Positions 12,536 to 23,550 of a DNA stretch of 64,000 bases are shown in pieces. The stretch spans positions 22,505,555 through 22,569,554 of the forward strand of contig NC_065875.1 in assembly GCF_933775445.1 (NCBI RefSeq). The letters are read 5' to 3'. Within the stretch, counting starts at the first letter, position 1, and each line of letters begins with the position of its first letter. Source of the DNA: Argentina anserina. Lineage: Eukaryota > Streptophyta > Magnoliopsida > Rosales > Rosaceae. The position numbers were made by a program, and so were the translations under genes. The notes under the pieces are model-generated. The model searched no databases. It had not been told where the DNA came from and saw nothing but the letters and a program-made list of their open reading frames with translations.

Positions 12536-13052
12536 GTCTAAATATCGTTTTCGGTATCGTATCGGTCGAGAGGTAAAACAATATATCGGGGGATATATCG
12601 GTTTTATCGGGGATATATCGGTTTTATCGGATTTACTTATTTTCAATAAAATTTATAAAATTATACTTCAATATGTACCAAATAAACTAAAAAACGGTAC
12701 TAAGTAAACTAAAGAAAATAAATACTTGATTTAATGACAATTAAAATACACGAGCGACATCTAAAAATAAAAATAAGTATTTAAGAATGATTATTTAGAC
12801 TTGAAATTCATCATATATATTTAAAATATATATAAATCAAAAATATATATGAAAAAATGAAAAAAAATATAAGTTTTTTTAAAAAGAGGAAATAAATATT
12901 AAAAATTAAACAAAGATTGGAAAAAAAATAATCAAAGTTTGACCGATATTTGACCGTTGACCATCATTTTTGCGTTGACCGATATGCTCTTATCGTATTG
13001 GATTCGAAATATCAGCGATATATCGGTGATATCGCTAATATTTCGAATAGAG
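12536..13052. mobile_element. 517-bp non-coding insertion flanked by a 13-bp direct repeat
   Basis: The sequence CTCACCACCAATG occurs exactly at 12523-12535 and again at 13053-13065, as expected for a target-site duplication. The insert begins with repeated ATATCGG motifs (12570-12625) and ends with the related GATATATCGGTGATATCGC, with AT-rich DNA between. It has no coding capacity. The long target duplication suits a retroposon-type insertion better than a short-TSD DNA transposon, but the class is not settled. Confidence 0.6.
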
Positions 13053-13065
13053 CTCACCACCAATG

Positions 13066-13540
13066 AAACTTGAATTGAACTGAAAACAAAACAAAGAAAT
13101 ATCACATATAGCCAAATTCATATATGAACCCGCCGGAGTGGAGCATGACCTCGTCATCTCGCTCTTTCTCAACGACAACCATGATCTCATCGTCCTCATC
13201 TGAGTCATGGTGAGTAAACTAGAGATTCAAACCTTTTATCCAATTGTATATGAGCTACATATCTATTCAACTAAGCTCGTGGAGGTGTTTCATAACGTTT
13301 TGCTCTCACCTATCCCCATTAGAACTGATTAACAACCTCATTATGTTGATCGTCAGCGACTGTACCACGTCAACAAATCCAAGATGAAGCGAATAGAGTC
13401 ATCAACATCAATCTAAGTCAGTCGTCCTCTAATCGCCTACGATGGTGTCGATCGAGTCTTGGTTGAACCGACATTGAGGACGTTGTTGAACGCGATGGAG
13501 GAACAAGAGAGAGATGAGAGAAAGTATATATCGGAGTCGT
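13066..13540. other. Unique spacer, no gene
   Basis: Mixed-composition DNA with a few short open frames but no domain, splice pattern or repeat that I can support. Confidence 0.4.
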
Positions 13541-13541
13541 C

Positions 13542-13544
<3 letters not shown>

Positions 13545-13574
<30 letters not shown>
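13545..13574. repeat. AG microsatellite
   Basis: About 15 uninterrupted AG repeats. They create a spurious Ser-Leu-rich frame on the minus strand. Confidence 0.9.
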
Positions 13575-13580
<6 letters not shown>

Positions 13581-14924
13581 GTGAGTGGATAGAATTAGAT
13601 TAGGAGTAAAGTGAACATCTCCCACCATAAGATAAAATTAGTAAGGTATAAGTGATATATGGCTTACCACTTTAAAACATTAGAATGTGTATTAAATTTT
13701 GAGTTGGGTAACTTTTGGCTTGTTTGTGCGCAAATGGTCAATTGCCCCTTGTTATAATTGTGCGCTCATATATATGGGTCGTTCTCACTTTATATTAATG
13801 AAATTATATATCTCAACAGTTATGAAACAATATATCATTTTTAATATTTTTTATTGATATTGATTTATTATTTGGGATAATCTAGAATGACAACTGATAC
13901 GTTAATTTTAAGAGGATGACATAACCTGTCACGATCTACTAAGTAGACATAGCTTGGATATTTAGAGAAATTTTATTTATTGTCTTAATGTCAATTTGTC
14001 GAGATCCACTCGGAGGCTCAAGGTTGTATGGTACAATTGAATTTACTCATTACTTTATTAGTAGGACATTATATATAATATACATTTTAAAACTAAAACA
14101 CTCGTCTATACACATCTGACACTCGATTGCATGTTGACAAGCTGTCAATCTAGTGTAGCCGATAAACGTTACTATTTTAATTTTTCACCTAAGAAAACCG
14201 AACTTTCAAATTTGTGCTAATTTCAAATTCAAAATCTACGGTGCAAGTTATGTTCATAGATCATAACCACTCACACTCACCTTTCTTCTGAAATTGTACG
14301 TGCATGAGACAAATCTAACATATACGTCGTACGTACGAGATAGCTATAGAAACTGAGAAGCACATATATATGAGGGTACGTACGTACCAACTATGATGGG
14401 GGCCTATCTATAACGTGTCGCCGAATGAGCCTTTTAAGCAAAAGTAGTACCTTAGACCTTAGACATTTTCCTATCTTATCCATGAGTTATCCAGCCACAA
14501 TTCCTACACCGGTACACTCCGTCTCTAACTCATGGATTAGTGTGCTAATGTGACACAAAAGTCTGTTAGAAGTGTTATTTACTTTTTATACACTTTTGTA
14601 TCACAGTAATACATGTGGGTTATGCTTCAAAAATTATTTTTATTGTTATTTTAGTGAATAATTTCATAAATACATATCAATATTTTTAGTGAATATATAT
14701 ATTTCATTATTTAAAAAACAATTATATGTTTCTTTGTTGAAATAATATACTACAACACCAAATTCGAATTAAACTTGTATTTTTTTAATGTAATAACTCC
14801 TTAAATATACAACACTACCGATACAAAACTAATAATTTTTAATGAACCAACAAAAATCACTTACTAAAATTGATGACTAAATTATAAATAAAAGTGACAA
14901 ATAATAATAATTTAAAATAGAACG
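13575..14924. other. AT-rich spacer, no gene
   Basis: Strongly AT-rich sequence with a palindromic patch (CGTCGTACGTACGAG near 14325). Nothing codes convincingly. Confidence 0.45.
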
Positions 14925-15216
14925 AATAATTTTCAACTTTGTTTCCAAAAGCAAAAGTCGGATTGGAAATTGCCGAACACATAAGCGGCATAAGAGAATC
15001 TATAATGAAGGCCCAAGAGGAAAGAATGCTTAGAGAAAAAAAAAAGGAGGAGCAAAGAGAGCATACTAGAGAAGAGGCAATCATAGTGATGCAAACCATC
15101 AATTTTACTCTAACAAATAAGGAGTATTATGATAGAGAGAAGAAAAAGAATGCAAAAAAATTAGGCAACGTGAGTTACCTCCGTCATTCGACGATGATTA
15201 TTATTTGGAAATATTG
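14925..15216 (+). pseudogene. Fragment resembling Harbinger ORF1 / NAM-associated C-terminal region
   Basis: One open frame gives a highly charged helical stretch with EERMLREKKKEEQREHTREE and a later LTNKEYYDREKKK. This layout resembles the C-terminal 'NAM-associated' part of Myb-like ORF1 proteins of PIF/Harbinger transposons. There is no upstream Myb/SANT region, no good ATG and no transposase nearby. I read it as a decayed transposon remnant. The match is by pattern only and could be wrong. Confidence 0.35.
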
Positions 15217-15507
15217 ACTGATACAACAAAAGATCATGAATACTAGTATTTTCTAACTATTTAATTATAATTTATGTGATTTAAATTTTATGTAATTTTA
15301 ATTTTTATGAAATAAAATTTCAAGTTTTAAATTTTAAGTTTTATTTAATTATAAATTTATAATTGATTAGAGTAAAATTCTAATTAAATAATAGTATAAA
15401 AATTAGAATGTATAAAACACATTGAAAAATATTAAATAGTTATATTGTAACAAATTTAAGTCGATGACAATTGATGTTAAATCAATGAATAATGTCGATT
15501 TAATGTG

Positions 15508-15554
<47 letters not shown>

Positions 15555-16440
15555 AATTGATGCTTCTGTAGCCAAGGTTTCTTAATTTGATTAAACACGT
15601 TCTTTCAGCTTCGGTATTGGCCATCTTCCCCCCAAAGTTTTCTTGATTAATCCAAAGCGCAATATATTAAGCCATCAGATGGCCCCATTTTACAAGTACT
15701 TGCCCAGACTTTTCTAACCTAATCTTTCCTTGTTGTTGACTAATGAGAGTGATGATGAGGTTGTAGTCCTCTAATTGAAAGCCTCGTCTCAGTCTCTGAT
15801 GCTGCCCAACACCAAATCGTCCGGTTCACGAAAATGAAAACTAATCGATCAATTCTTGTTGGTTATTAGTTAACTAGTGCATATGCTTTGCATAGTGCTT
15901 GCTTTGTGCACCCAATATAAATTACAAACAAGCTAAGCTAAGCTAAACCCTAGCTTGTAGACAAACCCAATCATACATCTAATTCTTATTCTAATTCCAA
16001 TTGAAAGTTAAACAACACAGTAGTACCATACTCAGCATCAGATGCATCACATTCTTCTCCACTCAGAAATGACAAACCCCCAAATAACATAAACTATGCA
16101 TATAAATATGTACCAATCCTGTAATTAATCTAATCACTTATTTGGAAGGAAGCCTCCTCATGTTAATCAAAAGGGCATTCCTGAAATTTTGGCATGCAGG
16201 GGTGAGAATAGGGCAAAGCCAGAGCAAGACAAGTGCAATCTGGTTTTGGGGCCCCGAGTTTGTTTCTTGGGTCGTGTGTTTCCCTAATATTTACAGTGTA
16301 TTACAACTCTCACTTTCTTCTCCCACTCTTGGGATGTCCGCAACCGCAACCATCTCTCTCTCTCTCTCTCTGTAGCAAATATGCATACACATCATAGTAT
16401 ATACATCATCACCATCAAAGAGTCAATTAGCTTGAGACCT
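15217..16440. other. AT-rich spacer and distal promoter of the zinc-finger gene
   Basis: A TA microsatellite fills 15509-15549. The rest, up to the TATA box at 16451, is probably upstream regulatory DNA with CT-rich tracts near 16350-16372. No gene is visible. Confidence 0.45.
15509..15549. repeat. TA microsatellite
   Basis: About 20 TA units in a row. Confidence 0.9.
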
Positions 16441-16450
16441 CTCTCTCTGT

Positions 16451-16463
16451 TTATATATAAATA
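16451..16463 (+). promoter_or_regulatory. TATA box of the zinc-finger gene
   Basis: TTATATATAAATA lies about 135 bp before the ATG at 16589. Pyrimidine-rich sequence typical of plant 5' UTRs follows (repeated TCTCTC). Confidence 0.6.
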
Positions 16464-16588
16464 CACCAACACATGCAACAACTCCACTACATCCTCATTT
16501 GAGTCATTTCCCCTTCTTTCTCTTCCCTTCTCTCTCTCTGTAACCCTCATCTTGAAGCTCTCTCCCTTTCTCTCTCTGTGTTCCTAGG

Positions 16589-17332
16589 ATGGCAGAGGCT
16601 GCAGAAAGAGAGCTACAATATCAAACCAGACCAATCTACACCTCCAACACTAGTAGTGCTCCTGCTTCTGCTGCTACTAGTCCTACCACCACGCGCTTAA
16701 AACTCTTTGGCTTCAGTGTCGACCAGCCCCAAGAAGACGTCGACGAAGCCGTTGTGCTCGACTCCAACAAGACCACTCCTTCCGGATCGCCGGAATCCGG
16801 CGCGTTTTCCACCGCCGGCGACCGGAAGTACGAGTGTCAGTACTGCTGCCGAGAATTCGCCAACTCGCAAGCGCTCGGCGGCCACCAGAACGCGCACAAG
16901 AAGGAGAGGCAGCAGATCAAGCGGGCCCAGCTTCAGGCCAGCCGTAACGCTGCCGTTTCGTACGCGCGCAACCCTATAATATCCGCCTTCGCGCCGCCGC
17001 ATCACCTGTTGGCGCCGACGGGGTCGGTGATGGTTCCGGCGGCGTCTCCTGCATCCCCCTCGTGGGTGTACGTGCCTCGCTCTGCAACGCAGTTCCAGGT
17101 GTCCCACGGGTGTGTGTTTCCGGCAGCCTCGGGGAATGGGAGGGTTGGAGGAAGTTATGCCTACGGCGGAAGCGGCGGAGCGGAGTCGGCATTGACGATG
17201 ATGGGGCAGCAAGTGCAGCAGGGCCACCGGGCCCATGGAAGAGCGGATGGGCCTTCGTTGAGTAGGTTCACGGGGGATGGTGGGCCTAGTTTTGATGATG
17301 GGCTGGGCTTGGATTTGCAACTTAGCCTCTGA
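16589..17332 (+). CDS. Single C2H2 zinc-finger repressor, ZFP5/ZFP6/GIS clade
   Basis: An intronless 247-residue protein. LKLFGF at 37-42 is the N-terminal motif of the GIS/ZFP5/6/8 clade. The single finger at about 81-103 reads [10 protein letters not shown] then QALGGH, with C83, C86, H99 and H103 as zinc ligands; QALGGH is specific to plant C2H2 proteins. The C terminus DLQLSL (242-247) is an EAR-type repression motif. Between them lies an Ala/Ser/Gly-rich linker. Related Arabidopsis proteins act in the nucleus to link gibberellin and cytokinin signals to trichome and root-hair development. The exact orthologue cannot be fixed by eye. The coding region is far richer in G+C than its flanks, which opens a long but spurious antisense frame. 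Confidence 0.93.
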   Translation: MAEAAERELQYQTRPIYTSNTSSAPASAATSPTTTRLKLFGFSVDQPQEDVDEAVVLDSNKTTPSGSPESGAFSTAGDRKYECQYCCREFANSQALGGHQNAHKKERQQIKRAQLQASRNAAVSYARNPIISAFAPPHHLLAPTGSVMVPAASPASPSWVYVPRSATQFQVSHGCVFPAASGNGRVGGSYAYGGSGGAESALTMMGQQVQQGHRAHGRADGPSLSRFTGDGGPSFDDGLGLDLQLSL

Positions 17333-18264
17333 CTCCCCGCTCCTCCGGCATGAGAAGTGACATCGTCTCCATTTTAGATTCAGCTGGGCACGTAATGTTT
17401 ATTTCAGTATTGAGATCTTGTACATTTTCCAATTTTATTTATTTATTTCATTTTTAAGAAAACATTTTTGAATTTGGAGTAGCTTACCCTCTTCTACTGT
17501 CATTCTCTGCTTGTCTATGTGGTTTTAGAATGATTAATTACTATATACTCTAGGTTTTGGGTTTGAATCTCCACTACATTCTTTGAGATTTGAAACCGGA
17601 ATCCCAGTCCCAATTTACAAGTTAAAATGATGAAAGTGGGACCTGAAAATTTGGAGTCTCATAGGATCGTCGGCAACGTGTTTTTGATGTGTACCTAATA
17701 CCAAGTCATGACTCAAGTAACAGTAAGGCGTTAGGTCATGGGAAAACGAAAGTCGAGAGGAAAACGAAAGTCGAGATTGCTTTATGTGAAAATCATGTAA
17801 AATTGAAGATCCTTTGCGGCAATCTATTCCAAGTCCAAATGATGATGAGTCCTTTTCCTTGTTGGAAGTTGGAACTGGTTACAATACATTCACACGGTCA
17901 TGCTACTCGACTTTGAATCAAATGGGATATAAACCTTGCGATAGTTAGTCTAGAATGTCGAGGAATGATAAAGCTAATAGTTAAGGCGAGTGTAGAAATT
18001 ATGTGTCTATTCTAATTAAATGAGTTTAAACTCGAAATTGTTACAAATTAATGACAGACTTGAGTTGGGTCCCTCAAGAAAGTTAAACTTAAGATCATAG
18101 TGAAAGTTTGAAAGATCGAAATATAAGTTCGATACTCTCCACTAGAAGTATAGAACAAAATAAGAAGAAATTAACCAGGAGGATCGATATGTTGTTTGAA
18201 TTGTTTGGTTTGTTGTGTGTCGTCAGATTTTGGTTGTTTAGCATGTTGAATATACTGTAAAGTA
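17333..18264. other. 3' UTR of the zinc-finger gene and spacer
   Basis: AT-rich 3' sequence follows the TGA, with T/A-rich runs near 17430-17470 that fit a polyadenylation region. Beyond it no gene is seen before the transposon at 18276. Confidence 0.45.
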
Positions 18265-18275
18265 CTTTTGAGATG

Positions 18276-19448
18276 GTGAAAAATTTACGCGAAGTATAAC
18301 TCACTATTAATATCTTCATGTTTCAAATCATTAATTTTGGTATATGACTTTTAATAATTTAGTTAAAATCTATACATGCCGTTACTAACGCGGTCAATTG
18401 CATGTTATTCTCCATTGCTATAGGGACATTTTGGTATTTACCCTTCTCAGCCTACTGCATTCAACAGTCAGAACATTGATTGGATACTTTTTTTTCGATA
18501 TGGCCTTGCTTGGATACTTGGTTGTAGATTTGCTAGATACCTTGTTCAAGGTCACCAGATTTTTCCAAGTTGCCACAACCATTCGAATTGAACAGGGCCA
18601 TCATTCAACCCCTGAGTCTAATACAGACTCCCTCCATAACTGCAAGGTAAATCCTACATTCTAACAAAATCCACAACCATAAAATTCAAACTACATTACT
18701 GTATAATCCATATCCAAATCACAAAGTTCAAATGGATATGCATATTTGTTTCTGAATTTGCAATTCCATCTTCGTCAGTAGATTGATTTATATTTGGAAA
18801 TACGTACCGTAATCAATGGTATCTCTCATCTTCTTGTTCCTCATCCAATTACTTGGACGAAGACGAGGAAGAAGAAGAATAATACAAACCCGTCACCGCA
18901 ATCGAAGGCGAAGACCCGCATATCCCAAGCACAAGCTCTCTTACGCCCACTAGTTCGGACCCAAATCAAACCCAGTTGCCCAAATCACTGTTTCGGTACA
19001 ACAACGCACCGAATTTTAAGATTCGACCAAGAAGAAGAATAAAAATGTATGGGTCACCAAATCGACCTGTAAAGAGAAGAAGAGCAATGACTCCAATGAG
19101 TTTGGTCGATCTTTTCAATTGTTTTGGGTATGGATCTGGGTTTTAACTCACCTTCATATTGTTTCATCATCTCTGTCAAAACCCAGAAAACATTGAAGAT
19201 CTTAAACCTCAGCTGTTCTCTTCGACCTCTACCAAAACTACATAAAAATTTCTTATATCAATTCCTATAAAAGGACTATTTTGTCCCTTCAGTTTTGGTC
19301 AAAACTATTCTGATTAACGACGTCTATCACTGCATGTATAGGTTTTTATCTAGTTTTCGAAATTCATGTATCAAAGTTAATAATTTGAAACATAAAATCC
19401 TAATATTAATAGTGAGCTAAACTTTGTGTACTGTTTATAAAAATTTGC
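18276..19448. mobile_element. Non-autonomous Mutator-like element (MULE)
   Basis: Long imperfect terminal inverted repeats face each other. On the left, the blocks from 18294 include ACTCACTATTAATAT, ATGTTTCAAATCATTAA and CTATACATGC. Their reverse complements occur at 19335-19420. Matching blocks continue inward to an AGGGACA motif (18421 on the left, near 19285 on the right), so each end is about 170 bp. The flanks CTTTTGAGATG (18265-18275) and CTTTTGAAATG (19449-19459) match at 10 of 11 bases, fitting a MULE-type target duplication. No transposase is present. The interior at 18800-19060 is richer in G+C and could be captured host DNA. Confidence 0.65.
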
Positions 19449-19459
19449 CTTTTGAAATG

Positions 19460-21699
19460 TGAACAATAATTTATTCCATTAGTAAAGTTAAGGATCGGTA
19501 TGAGATAGATCTCATGCGAATCAATTTAGTGTTGACTACTCGAGTGAGCATCAGGGCTTAAAGTAATAAGCCGTGATTCATTATATAAAATCTTGATGAA
19601 GTTCGCACCGGCCAGGCCAACATAACTAAAGTCCCCTGAACTTGCTAGACCTTTCTATATATATTCTTCGAATTTATTCAGAAACTATATATATTCGACT
19701 ATATGTATATTTGGAGGAGTAGTACTTTCTGGTTTTGAGTTATGTCTTTCTCCATTATATACATGATCGATGTTCCCTTGAGAATGTTTTGTCTTAGACA
19801 TGAATGCATGGCGTGCCAATATATGCTTTAGCATGTAACCAAGATGTTCTTCACTGCTTCGTAAGAGACAAATTCGCGTACTGTGATATGATTCCAAATA
19901 GAATGGCACCAATTATTGAAGAAAGATAATTAAGCAATGTGATGATTGTGATCTGTTAATTTCAGGAGATTTCCGGTAACGGAAAACTCCGACTGAAATC
20001 GACTCATGTTTGGTAGCTGGTGCCTTTTTTTTCATCAATCACTCTTGATCATCTTACTTGGTGGTGATTGAAACGTGAGACCAATGAGATGCAACAGATG
20101 GAGATTGCTCTAGCTAGATCGATCAGTACCGGTCTGATTGGATAGCTAACCTAGTTGAAAATAAAATGGCTTGATTGGGTTTAATCAAGTCAAACACCTA
20201 CTATAGAGCAGTGAACCAGGCTTAATTTCATAGATTAATTGAACTTAACTACCAAGTCATGAAGCAAACAAGTCCAAAATCACACACGTACGTACAGTAG
20301 AGTAGTCAAACCAAGCCATTTTTAATTAAGAGATTAATTGATATTTAACGAGGCTTCTAGGGTTTTAATATTGGAGGATAATTGGTTGCAGATTGAGGAC
20401 AAATAGACTATAAACAAGTAGTAGCTAGCTAGGGTTAGTCCTAATTGTATTGTCTTGTGGGGAAAATAAGACGGATAATTGAAAGGGTTTGATCACAATT
20501 TGCAGAAAAGCAAAATAATGCCTGCCAAGCAAGCCATCTTATTCAAAATACCCACAGCCTTTCTGCTGCAAATTTTGTAAGTTTTTGAATAATGTATCAC
20601 ACCATATAATTAAGCTCTAATCAGTAATAATCAACTTCTCGCATGCCCCATATTCTTGTGTATGTTTATTACTCAAACTAATTTACGATGATTGAGTTGG
20701 TACTTGATCTTTAATTCACAAATACTTGTACATTTTTATTGTAATTTCTTTACAGTATGATGAAAGAATTGATAGCGAAAATTAAGCTGACGATCGATCG
20801 AGGTTATATTGTACAAGTACAATAAAAAAAGGATTGGATTGGATTGGATGATTTCTGGGGTTTACCTATACTACTATATCTGCTGGTTATGAAGTTGAAG
20901 CGGTTTAAGAAGAAAAAGAGGGAAGTAGCTAAGGTGTGCAAGAATATACAAACCTAGATTCGAGAAACTTATGCATGCACTTGCATGAGAAGGGTTGTTC
21001 TTAAGTTAGAGCGTTGCATTTAGCATATAATTAACCAATAAAGCAATGTGGTGTACTTCATATCCCAATTTTTTACGTTTCATCAATGGCATGAAACTGA
21101 TTTGGACATCCACTTCAATGACTTCATTCCACAAACCAAATCTCTTTCTCTCAATCTCTGTAATTAGTCACTAGCTCTATATAAGTGTGCATATTAGGCA
21201 GAGTCACCCTCCACTTAATTAAATCAAATGATGAATGAGAGTTCAATTACTATCGTCTCAGTTCCTAGTCATCATGATCCAATTAAGCGGAATTGGGATG
21301 GTTAAATAATGCACGCCTAAAGAATATGACAAAATGAAGAATGTTAATTAGTAATGGGGACGCTAAAACTAATTAAGCCTGGTACCGAGGAATCAATATG
21401 GTTTCTCAAATCATGAGATACCCATATCTAAGTGATTTTATGGTTGCATCTAATTGATCAATGATAAAGGCTAGAGAAGATAGGCAGCCTTTTTCTTGTG
21501 TTATATATTGCGAGTCTTCAAGTGAAACATATATATGTGTGGCTTGAGTTCATAGATGACCTTCTACTACAGCCAATAATGAAGTTTCATCTCTGCGTGT
21601 GTTTTGCATTGCCACCATTATCCAACAGGTTTTCCAATGAAGTGGGAGTTGATGTTTCGACATCGAAAATCATATATATATATATAGATTTTTTCAAAT
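19460..21699. other. AT-rich intergenic interval
   Basis: About 2.2 kb with no supported gene. I see only short ORFs, small local hairpins (for example TTCCGGTAACGGAA near 19971) and simple AT tracts. Confidence 0.45.
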
Positions 21700-22080
21700 G
21701 CGGAGGTCCGCACCAATGATTTTGGTGCGGATTTCCATCTTTTTACCACTTTTTGATCGAATGTCCTCATCTCTACCGTCTAGTATCTAGATAATATTGT
21801 GTAGATCATCTCTGCAAATTTTCAGCCAATTTAGTAATCGTTAAGGCCCTCAAAATCGAATAACAAATAGACGGACTGAATTCTGTCGAACCATTACCGT
21901 TCATATTTTAAACAGAAAAACACAATTTTTAGGGCCTTAATGATTACCAAATTGGCTGAAATTTTGCAGAGATGATCTACACAATATTATCTAGATACTA
22001 GACGGTGGAGATGAGAAAATTTGATCAAAAAGTGGTAAAAAGATGAAAATCCGCACCAAAATCTTGGTGCGGACCTCCGC
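21700..22080. mobile_element. Foldback element FB1, about 150-bp arms
   Basis: The left arm (21700-21851) starts GCGGAGGTCCGCACC and the right arm (21931-22080) ends with its reverse complement GGTGCGGACCTCCGC. The arms match over most of their length, for example AGATCATCTCTGCAAA against TTTGCAGAGATGATCT. The element has no coding capacity. TA repeats lie close on both sides (21672-21686 and 22094-22123), as in plant foldback/MULE-type elements that prefer TA microsatellites. Confidence 0.85.
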
Positions 22081-22092
22081 AACCAAGAAGGG

Positions 22093-22093
<1 letters not shown>

Positions 22094-22123
<30 letters not shown>
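22094..22123. repeat. TA microsatellite between two foldback elements
   Basis: Fifteen TA units separate FB1 from FB2. A further TA run (22523-22544) follows FB2. Confidence 0.9.
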
Positions 22124-22124
<1 letters not shown>

Positions 22125-22126
<2 letters not shown>

Positions 22127-22524
22127 TCCCTATCCAGAGTGAATGTTCACTCTAAAGTTTCAGAGTGAAGTTCTAATTTTGGCACACTTTTCGGTCAAAT
22201 TTTTTCAGTATAAGCGATTTAATATTTAGGTATGCTATTCAAGATCATCTCTACAAAATTTCATCTAATTCGGACATCGTTAAGGTATTGAAATTAGATT
22301 AAATCAATGAATGAATTAAAACTGTTCAACGTGAACTGTTCGTATAAATCTCAATTTTGAAAGCTCAAATCATTGTCAAATTGGATGAAACTTTATAGAG
22401 ATGATCTTGAATAGCATATCTAAATATTGAATCACTTATGGTGAAAAAATTTAACCGAAAAGTGTGCCAAAATTGGAACTTCACTCTGAAACTCCTGAGT
22501 GAACCTTCACTATGGATAGGGACT
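22125..22524. mobile_element. Foldback element FB2
   Basis: It begins AGTCCCTATCC and ends GGATAGGGACT, followed inward by AGAGTGAA/TTCACTC blocks. The arms pair over roughly 170 bp (ACACTTTTCGGTC against GACCGAAAAGTGT-type sequence, AAGATCATCTCTA against TAGAGATGATCTT). It has no ORF. The same family recurs in inverted orientation at 45610-46010. Confidence 0.87.
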
Positions 22525-22544
22525 ATATATATATATATATATAT

Positions 22545-23222
22545 GGTTCAATTTGATGCTATCTAGCTAACCTAGCTTTCAGATTTTTGTACATTTGGAA
22601 CTCAGTTAAGTCATAAATAGTAATTACATATGTCAGTTGCTCCATATGTTTAGCAAATATATAGGTCCTTAAAAAAACAAATATATAGGTTGAGCAACAG
22701 GGAAATCGCCTCACTCACCAAAAATTCCTCATTACAACGTACATGATTTAGTGAAGAATGAAAAAGATCTTTTCATCTGTAATAATCTAATAAAGGCTAA
22801 AAGTAAGATACTAATTAAAACGTATGAAGAGAGTAAATTGAAAACGATCGAGCAACATATGATTAATTTTCTAATCCTTCCAGCAAAATACTTACCATCA
22901 ACAACTTTTTTGAAGAACTTATCGATTATTCTTGGCTGACGACACTTTCAATTGAGCATTGGCATCGTTACCAACTTAATTGACCATCTATGTGACTATG
23001 TCAAGCACAAAGTCATAATAAATCCAACCGATTTATCTCTCAAATTCCCCGGCCTAAGGTTCACTAATTAAGTAACTAAACACATTAACAACTACACCTA
23101 TAATTGTCAATTATTCAGTGTAGGATAAAGATCACCCATACGATCGTCTTATATGCAGCCCACCATCTCAGCAAACTCGCGATCGGTATTTGTTAAAAAA
23201 AGGTAGTAGCAATTGTTGCTCT
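22545..23222. other. AT-rich spacer, no gene
   Basis: Short chance ORFs only. No domain or repeat was recognised. Confidence 0.45.
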
Positions 23223-23230
23223 GCAGGAAC

Positions 23231-23542
23231 CAGGGCCGGCCATGAGAGAGGGCAGCCAGCTACTGCAATGGGCCCACGGTCTAAAATTCTATTTTTTTAA
23301 ATTTATTTGTTAATTGATAATAAATTTAATATAATTAATGATGTAAAACTACACACTATATAATTGTGTTCTCCAACTGACTTATGCCGATAAGTCTTTT
23401 TTTTTTTTTTCTACAATCTTCAATTCACAATCTTTGTTCAAACTTCCAAAAAAATCTAACTCTATTCATTTTTCCAATTTTTTTTTGTGTAAAGTCCTTT
23501 TTTTTTCTTCGCACTGGCCTCAAATCCCTCGGACCGGCCCCG
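23231..23542. mobile_element. hAT-type MITE, 312 bp
   Basis: The left end CAGGGCCGGCC and the right end GGACCGGCCCCG form short GC-rich inverted repeats, like those of Ac/hAT-derived MITEs. The flanking 8-mers GCAGGAAC (23223-23230) and GAAGGAAC (23543-23550) match at 7 of 8, the expected hAT target duplication with one later change. The interior is T-rich and non-coding. Confidence 0.75.
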
Positions 23543-23550
23543 GAAGGAAC

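Noticed and set aside
16697..17320. 207-codon minus-strand frame opposite the zinc-finger gene
   Set aside because: It is a shadow of a GC-rich coding exon; Arg/Pro-rich, no domain, while the plus strand has a full zinc finger and EAR motif.
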